18,699 nucleotides of DNA from an uncultured Bacteroides sp. Its GTDB lineage: Bacteria; Bacteroidota; Bacteroidia; Bacteroidales; Bacteroidaceae. This document shows, one piece after another, positions 14,755 to 18,699 of this stretch (positions are counted from its first letter, which is position 1; the number at the start of each line of letters is the position of its first letter). The stretch is taken from assembly GCA_905197435.1 (NCBI GenBank), contig CAJJYX010000047.1:1-18699 (forward strand), in the 5' to 3' direction. The notes beneath the pieces were generated by a model. That model ran no database searches. It was not told the origin of the DNA and saw nothing but the letters and a program-made list of their open reading frames with translations. Made by a program: the position numbers and the translations under genes.

Positions 14755-15723
14755 ATCGTTATCCTCCGTCACCAACTTCAGTTTGCCGGCAATCTCCTCC
14801 AACGGTACAGAAGTTATCTCATTCCCCTTTAGAGTAATCATCCGCCCAAATTGCCCATTGGCTATCAACTCCGTGGCATGTCCGCCCATGCGTGTGGAGA
14901 GGTTGCGGTCGAAAGGTGTGGGCGAACCACCACGCTGGATGTAGCCCAGCACGGTTTCGCGGGTTTCGATACCCGTCTCATACTCAATTTCTTGAGCTAT
15001 GTACTCGGCTGCGCGCTTCTTGCCATCCGTCTTTATGCCTTCGGCCACCACCACGATGGAGTAAGGTTTTCCTTTCTTCAGCCGGTTCAGGATAGTCTCG
15101 CCGATATTATGGATGTTGTATGGAATCTCCGGAATTAGAATTACGTCGCCGCCACCTGCCATACCGGAGTACAAGGCTATCCAACCCGCTTTGTGCCCCA
15201 TCACCTCAATCACCATCACCCGCTTGTGCGAGCTGGCCGTGCTGTGCAGCCGGTCGATGGCATCCGTGGCAATGCTGACGGCAGAATCGAAGCCGAAGGA
15301 GAAATCGGTTCCCCAGATATCGTTGTCTATGGTTTTGGGTACGGATACAATGTTCAGTCCCATGGCGGATAGTTTGGCAGCCGTTTTCTGTGTACCGTTT
15401 CCACCGATGCAGACCACACAGTCCAGTTCCAGTTCCTTGATGTTCTGCGCAATCAGCGCCGGCTTGTCCACACCGGACATCACGCCGTTCTTCTTGAAGG
15501 GTTTCTCGCGCGAAGTACCGAGCATCGTACCTCCCAAGTTCAACAAGCCGGATAAGGATTTTTCAGTGAACGACTCCACATCTTTGGTCAGCAGTCCCTG
15601 AAAACCGCTGTGAATGCCAATTACTTCCATTCCATAATGGTTGATAGCTGCTTTGCATACACCGCGGATTGTAGCGTTGATGCCGGGACAGTCGCCTCCT
15701 GAAGTCAAAATACCGATTCTCAT
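14713..15723 (-). CDS. pfkA: 6-phosphofructokinase, PfkA family
   Basis: The protein has 336 residues. Motifs: GILTSGGDCPGINA (4-17), CIGGNGTQ (105-112), the catalytic segment PKTIDNDIWGTD (129-140) with base D133, MGHKAGWIAL and RGGSPTPFDR. It phosphorylates fructose 6-phosphate in glycolysis. Phosphoryl donor clues are mixed: G110 (E. coli G104 position) points to ATP, while K130 (E. coli G124 position) is the lysine common to pyrophosphate enzymes but also found in some ATP-dependent group III/kinetoplastid-type enzymes. N109 replaces the usual Asp of GGDG. ATP use is the more likely reading. It is convergent with rnc (42-nt coding overlap). The start codon is 6 nt from a long inverted repeat. 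No clear promoter was found. Confidence 0.93.
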   Translation of the reverse strand: MRIGILTSGGDCPGINATIRGVCKAAINHYGMEVIGIHSGFQGLLTKDVESFTEKSLSGLLNLGGTMLGTSREKPFKKNGVMSGVDKPALIAQNIKELELDCVVCIGGNGTQKTAAKLSAMGLNIVSVPKTIDNDIWGTDFSFGFDSAVSIATDAIDRLHSTASSHKRVMVIEVMGHKAGWIALYSGMAGGGDVILIPEIPYNIHNIGETILNRLKKGKPYSIVVVAEGIKTDGKKRAAEYIAQEIEYETGIETRETVLGYIQRGGSPTPFDRNLSTRMGGHATELIANGQFGRMITLKGNEITSVPLEEIAGKLKLVTEDNDLVVQGRRMGICFG

Positions 15724-15728
15724 AAGAA

Positions 15729-15827
15729 TAATGTGCTAATGTAATCAATATGCTAATGTGCTAATTGGCTGCGCTATGATGCCGCATGGCCATTAGCACA
15801 TTGGCATATTGCCACATCAGCACATTA
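15729..15827. repeat. Large imperfect inverted repeat with internal direct repeats
   Basis: The left arm (15729-15769) and right arm (15789-15827) are near-complementary over about 40 bp, with a few mismatches and small gaps. The centre (15770-15786) can extend the stem by TGCG/CGCA. Within the left arm TAATGTGCTAAT occurs twice (15729-15740 and 15754-15765, 25 bp apart); inverted CATTAG-CACATT forms mirror this on the right. The element lies between divergent pfkA and GH3 genes, 6 nt before the pfkA start codon. It resembles an intergenic palindromic repeat (REP or MITE-like); no transposase or obvious target duplication was seen. Confidence 0.75.
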
Positions 15828-15885
15828 ACTAGCCGTAAAGATAGAAAAAAAAGAGAAAAAAGATAGAGATGCCGATAAATAAGAT

Positions 15886-15893
15886 TATTTTTG
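15886..15893 (+). promoter_or_regulatory. Probable -7 box for the GH3 gene
   Basis: TATTTTTG followed by C fits TAnnTTTG, 30 nt before the ATG at 15923. Upstream DNA is A-rich with no clear TTTG at the -33 position. Confidence 0.45.
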
Positions 15894-15922
15894 CGGTTTA
15901 AAATAAGATTTCACAAAGAACG

Positions 15923-17434
15923 ATGAATATTACAAAGTTTCTGAATAAGGTATATTTTGCTCCCCGTCTGAAAGAAATCGAACAATACACCAGCCATGCC
16001 GGTGAATTGCAACAGTTTGTATTGCAACGTCTCATCCGGACAGCGGCAAATACGGAATGGGGAAAGAAACATGACTATGCATCTATCCATACTTATGAAG
16101 ATTTCAAGAAGCGACTTCCCATACAAACTTACGAAGAAGTAAAGCCATACGTTACCCGCCTGCGTGCCGGTGAACAAAACCTGCTTTGGCCTTCAGAAAT
16201 ACGTTGGTTTGCCAAATCATCGGGCACCACCAATGATAAAAGCAAATTCCTGCCCGTCAGCCGGGAGTCCTTGCACGACACACACTACAAAGGAGGCCGG
16301 GATGCCGTCGCCATCTATCTGGGGCAGAATCCCGAAAGCCGTTTCTTCTCCGGCAAAGGACTTATCCTTGGAGGCAGCCACGCTCCCAACCTGAATACAA
16401 ACCACAGCCTTGTAGGCGACCTTTCCGCCATTCTGATAGAGAATATCAACCCACTGGTCAACTTTGTCCGCGTACCCAGCAAGCAGACAGCCCTGATGGA
16501 GCACTTCGAGCCCAAAATGGAAGCCATCGCCCGCGAAACCATCCATGCAAACGTCAGCAACCTTTCCGGTGTACCATCCTGGATGCTTGTACTCATCAAG
16601 CACATACTGGAAAAGACGGGCAAGCAGAGCCTTGAAGAGATATGGCCCAATCTGGAGGTCTTCTTCCACGGTGGCGTTGCCTTCACCCCCTACCGCGAGC
16701 AGTATAAAGATGTTATCCGCAGCAGCAAGATGCACTATGTGGAGACTTACAACGCATCCGAAGGCTACTTCGGTACACAAAACGACCCTGCCGACCCTTC
16801 TATGCTGTTGATGATCGACTATGGAATCTTCTACGAATTCATTCCCTTGGAAGATGTAGGCAAAGAGAATCCACGCACCTTCTGCCTCGAAGAGGTAGAA
16901 CTGAACAAGAACTACGCCATGGTAATCTCCACTTCTGCCGGGTTGTGGCGATATATGATTGGAGACACCGTGAAATTCACATCAAAGAATCCTTATAAGT
17001 TCGTCATCACCGGACGTACCAAGCACTTCATCAACGCTTTCGGCGAGGAACTGATTGTTGATAATGCCGAAAGGGGACTGGCCAGAGCATGTGCCGAAAC
17101 CGGTGCACGGATTATAGACTATTCCGCCGCTCCCGTCTTTATGGATCGGAATGCCAAATGCCGCCACCAATGGCTGATAGAGTTTGCGCAGATGCCGGAC
17201 AGTCTGGAAAAGTTTGCCAAAATACTGGACGACACCCTGAAAGAGGTGAACTCCGACTACGAAGCCAAACGACAAAATAATCTGGCGTTGCAACCACTGG
17301 AAGTCATCGTTGCCCGGAATAATCTCTTCCATGACTGGCTGGACAGCAAAGGTAAACTCGGCGGACAACACAAGATACCTCGCCTCAGCAATACAAGGGA
17401 GTATATAGAGGAGATGCTGAAGTTGAACGAATAG
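15923..17434 (+). CDS. GH3-family acyl-adenylating enzyme (auxin-responsive GH3-like)
   Basis: The protein has 503 residues, near normal for bacterial GH3 proteins, which belong to the ANL adenylating superfamily. Motif 1 is SSGTTNDKSKFLP (99-111), the ATP phosphate loop. Motif 2 is YNASEGYFG (276-284). Motif 3 is YMIGDTVKF (344-352), followed by the hinge/C-domain segment GRTKHFINAFGEEL (364-377). Plant members adenylate a carboxylic acid and join it to an amino acid; the bacterial substrate is unknown. The protein is predicted cytoplasmic, with no signal peptide. It has its own probable promoter at 15886-15893 and no co-directional neighbour closer than 870 nt, so context gives no pathway clue. 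Family is confident; substrate is not assignable. Confidence 0.9.
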   Translation: MNITKFLNKVYFAPRLKEIEQYTSHAGELQQFVLQRLIRTAANTEWGKKHDYASIHTYEDFKKRLPIQTYEEVKPYVTRLRAGEQNLLWPSEIRWFAKSSGTTNDKSKFLPVSRESLHDTHYKGGRDAVAIYLGQNPESRFFSGKGLILGGSHAPNLNTNHSLVGDLSAILIENINPLVNFVRVPSKQTALMEHFEPKMEAIARETIHANVSNLSGVPSWMLVLIKHILEKTGKQSLEEIWPNLEVFFHGGVAFTPYREQYKDVIRSSKMHYVETYNASEGYFGTQNDPADPSMLLMIDYGIFYEFIPLEDVGKENPRTFCLEEVELNKNYAMVISTSAGLWRYMIGDTVKFTSKNPYKFVITGRTKHFINAFGEELIVDNAERGLARACAETGARIIDYSAAPVFMDRNAKCRHQWLIEFAQMPDSLEKFAKILDDTLKEVNSDYEAKRQNNLALQPLEVIVARNNLFHDWLDSKGKLGGQHKIPRLSNTREYIEEMLKLNE

Positions 17435-18061
17435 GAGTCCTATCCGCAGTGCTACAAAAGACAAAAAGTACCATAATAACTCTGTTAGATGAATTGCCAT
17501 TTATAGGACCGCATGGGCTAAATAATATCGAAATACAGGTTAATGAATATCATTCTATAGAAACAAAATTATCTATAAAACGATACAACAGATAAGAAAT
17601 CAAGCCATAAATAAGGAAGAAAAGAGGAAAGGCACAGGGGAAACGCATAAGAAATTGTTTACCGACATACTACCTTACTCCATAAACATATAATAATAGA
17701 CAAGTTACAGCCATTCGTATAGTTGCGTAGACTATGTAATAAGAACCTTTTGTATGGCAACAAGCAGTTCAGAAGCACGGTCCTATCAGACTAACGCCCA
17801 ACTTAGCACCCGGATAAACAAGTATCAGATATGGACAAAATAGTATTATAACAACTTTAATACGATGTTTTAAAACATAGTTTTGCTTTCCAAAGTGATG
17901 CTTACCCTCTCCCCTCCGCTCCAAGCAATCCTAATCTACATATACTTTCACAGACCCATTTTTTGCAAGAAATAAAGGAACAAAAGGGAAGATGGCGGAA
18001 AAGGAATGTCTGCTTGCCACGAGAAGCAGGATATACAAAAGCCCACCACTTTCATAAGTAC
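17435..18061. other. Long intergenic region after GH3, no convincing gene
   Basis: About 630 nt of AT-rich DNA with no frame that looks coding, no tRNA-like cloverleaf and no mobile-element ends. It includes a 14-bp palindrome at 17865-17878 touching a plus-strand TAGTTTTG box. An untranslated RNA cannot be ruled out from sequence alone. Confidence 0.55.
17865..17885 (+). promoter_or_regulatory. 14-bp palindrome abutting a possible -7 box
   Basis: ATGTTTTAAAACAT (17865-17878) is a perfect palindrome. The box TAGTTTTG (17878-17885), which fits TAnnTTTG, begins at its last base. There is no clear -33 box and no gene begins within 400 nt on this strand, so its role is unclear. It could serve an untranslated RNA or simply be chance in AT-rich DNA. 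Confidence 0.3.
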
Positions 18062-18097
18062 ATTAATAGATAAAATAGTATCATTTTATCTATTAAT
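18062..18097. promoter_or_regulatory. 15-bp perfect inverted repeat, possible operator of susC
   Basis: ATTAATAGATAAAAT (18062-18076) and its exact reverse complement (18083-18097) flank a 6-nt centre, AGTATC. The right arm ends 7 nt before the -7 box at 18105-18112, so the element covers the -33 region. This position fits a dimeric regulator binding site; a DNA or RNA hairpin role is less likely because it lies upstream of the expected transcription start. Confidence 0.6.
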
Positions 18098-18104
18098 ATC
18101 TATG

Positions 18105-18112
18105 TATCTTTG
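18105..18112 (+). promoter_or_regulatory. -7 box for the susC-like gene
   Basis: TATCTTTG followed by CC is a full match to TAnnTTTG. The -33 position falls within the 15-bp inverted repeat and shows no TTTG, as in promoters that need an activator or an alternative factor. The implied leader to the ATG at 18309 is about 190 nt. Confidence 0.55.
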
Positions 18113-18135
18113 CCATGTCATAATAAAAGTAAACC

Positions 18136-18228
18136 ATGTCCAGCATAGGGGCATATCATTACCGAAAAACACATAAGGCCTATGAGCAACAAACATCACA
18201 TGAAACCAAGACTCCCAACAAGCCCTGA
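18136..18228 (+). CDS. Possible 30-residue leader ORF upstream of susC
   Basis: ATG at 18136 opens a 30-codon frame ending in TGA at 18226-18228. It begins MSSIGAYHYRK, has no Phe, Trp or membrane segment and is hydrophilic, rich in K, H, T and Q. It lies 24 nt after the -7 box and just before the hairpin at 18231-18253. No homology is recognised; it could be chance. It is listed because its position fits a leader peptide. Confidence 0.2.
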   Translation: MSSIGAYHYRKTHKAYEQQTSHETKTPNKP

Positions 18229-18230
18229 TT

Positions 18231-18267
18231 GTCATAAGCATATATTGCTTGACTATTTATTGTTTTT
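18231..18267 (+). terminator. Attenuator-like hairpin with T-rich tail in the susC leader
   Basis: GTCA-(TA)-AGCA (18231-18240) pairs with TGCT-TGAC (18246-18253) across a TATAT loop, an 8-bp stem with a 2-nt bulge. It is followed by a T-rich run ending in five T residues. The stem is weak and AT-rich, so any terminator function is uncertain. Confidence 0.25.
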
Positions 18268-18308
18268 ACATCAGACGCACAACCAATCATTTACCTAAAA
18301 TACTGTTT

Positions 18309-18699
18309 ATGAAAAACTTACATCCAAAGCGGGGAGGAGGTAATTTCTCCCTTGTCGCAGTCTTGAGGCTTTTACTTTTTTTATTTGCTATCCCTACAGG
18401 ACTTGCTGCACAAAACATCACGATTTCAGGAACCGTCACCGACACCAACAAAGAAGCCGTCATCGGTGCCAATGTTTTACTGAAAGGCACATCTACGGGA
18501 ACTATTACTGACATTGACGGCAACTACCGGCTGACAGTACCGGAAAATGGGACTTTGGTATTTTCTTCGGTGGGATACACTTCCCAAGAAGTAGCCATCA
18601 ACAAACGTCGAATCATCAACATCACACTGAGCGACGATGCCATCCTAACGGACGAAGTGGTCGTAATAGGCTACGGCACAGTAAAGAAATCAGATCTGA
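18309..18699 (+). CDS. SusC/RagA-type TonB-linked outer-membrane receptor, N-terminal part (3' partial)
   Basis: 130 codons are visible before the window ends. Residues 1-35 form a signal peptide (basic start, hydrophobic VAVLRLLLFLFAIP, ending GLAAQ). Residues 38-108 are a carboxypeptidase-regulatory-like beta domain with the hallmark GTVTDTNKEAVIGANVLLKG, then GTITDIDGNYRL and VFSSVGYTSQE. The typical SusC box DEVVVIGYGTVKKSDL (115-130) opens the plug domain. By family it is the barrel of a SusCD pair that imports glycans or other large nutrients with TonB energy. A SusD-like lipoprotein gene is expected to follow outside the window. The substrate cannot be told. Regulation probably acts at the inverted repeat and box at 18062-18112. 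Confidence 0.93.
   Translation, partial: MKNLHPKRGGGNFSLVAVLRLLLFLFAIPTGLAAQNITISGTVTDTNKEAVIGANVLLKGTSTGTITDIDGNYRLTVPENGTLVFSSVGYTSQEVAINKRRIINITLSDDAILTDEVVVIGYGTVKKSDL

Noticed and set aside
15729..15827. CRISPR-like or transposon-end reading of the repeat
   Set aside because: There are only two direct copies without regular spacers, no cas or transposase genes, and the structure is palindromic.
16217..16780. 187-codon minus-strand frame
   Set aside because: Antisense shadow of the GH3 gene without any family motif.

Overview
The window looks like chromosomal DNA of a gut Bacteroides/Phocaeicola-type bacterium. The evidence is: (i) a SusC/RagA-type TonB receptor start at the right edge; (ii) repeated promoter boxes of the Bacteroides form TTTG/TTG - about 20 nt - TAnnTTTG; (iii) the block acpP-fabF-rnc facing pfkA; (iv) weak Shine-Dalgarno sequences. 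The species cannot be fixed from this sequence alone. No tRNA, rRNA, CRISPR array, insertion sequence or integrase was seen.

Left part (1-8110) is an envelope glycan region. It starts inside hldE (ADP-heptose synthesis). After a secreted repeat protein come a GT9 heptosyltransferase-type gene and a solitary, AT-rich GT2 gene. Then there is a tight minus-strand operon: GT4 glycosyltransferase, HisC/CobD-like PLP enzyme, LicC-like cytidylyltransferase, LicD-family phosphotransferase. The genes are separated by 3 nt, by a 4-nt ATGA overlap and by 17 nt. I read this operon as making, activating and attaching a phospho-amino-alcohol (or similar small phosphorylated group) to lipooligosaccharide or another surface glycan. 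It has no recognisable choline uptake or choline kinase gene, and the PLP enzyme may supply the substrate instead. This is the best candidate for an undescribed system here.

Middle part (8110-15730) is mostly housekeeping: pdxB (vitamin B6 synthesis), a YejM/PbgA-like inner-membrane sulfatase-fold protein, purN (purine synthesis, convergent with and overlapping yejM by 10 nt), then acpP-fabF-rnc as one unit, and pfkA converging on rnc with a 42-nt coding overlap. A purine-rich array of about 22-bp repeats precedes pdxB.

Right part (15730-18699) has a large imperfect inverted repeat directly before pfkA, a GH3-family acyl-adenylating enzyme of unknown bacterial role, an 870-nt region with palindromes and promoter boxes but no convincing gene, and the first 130 codons of a SusC-like receptor. 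The susC leader holds a 15-bp perfect palindrome beside the promoter box, a possible 30-codon ORF and an attenuator-like hairpin.
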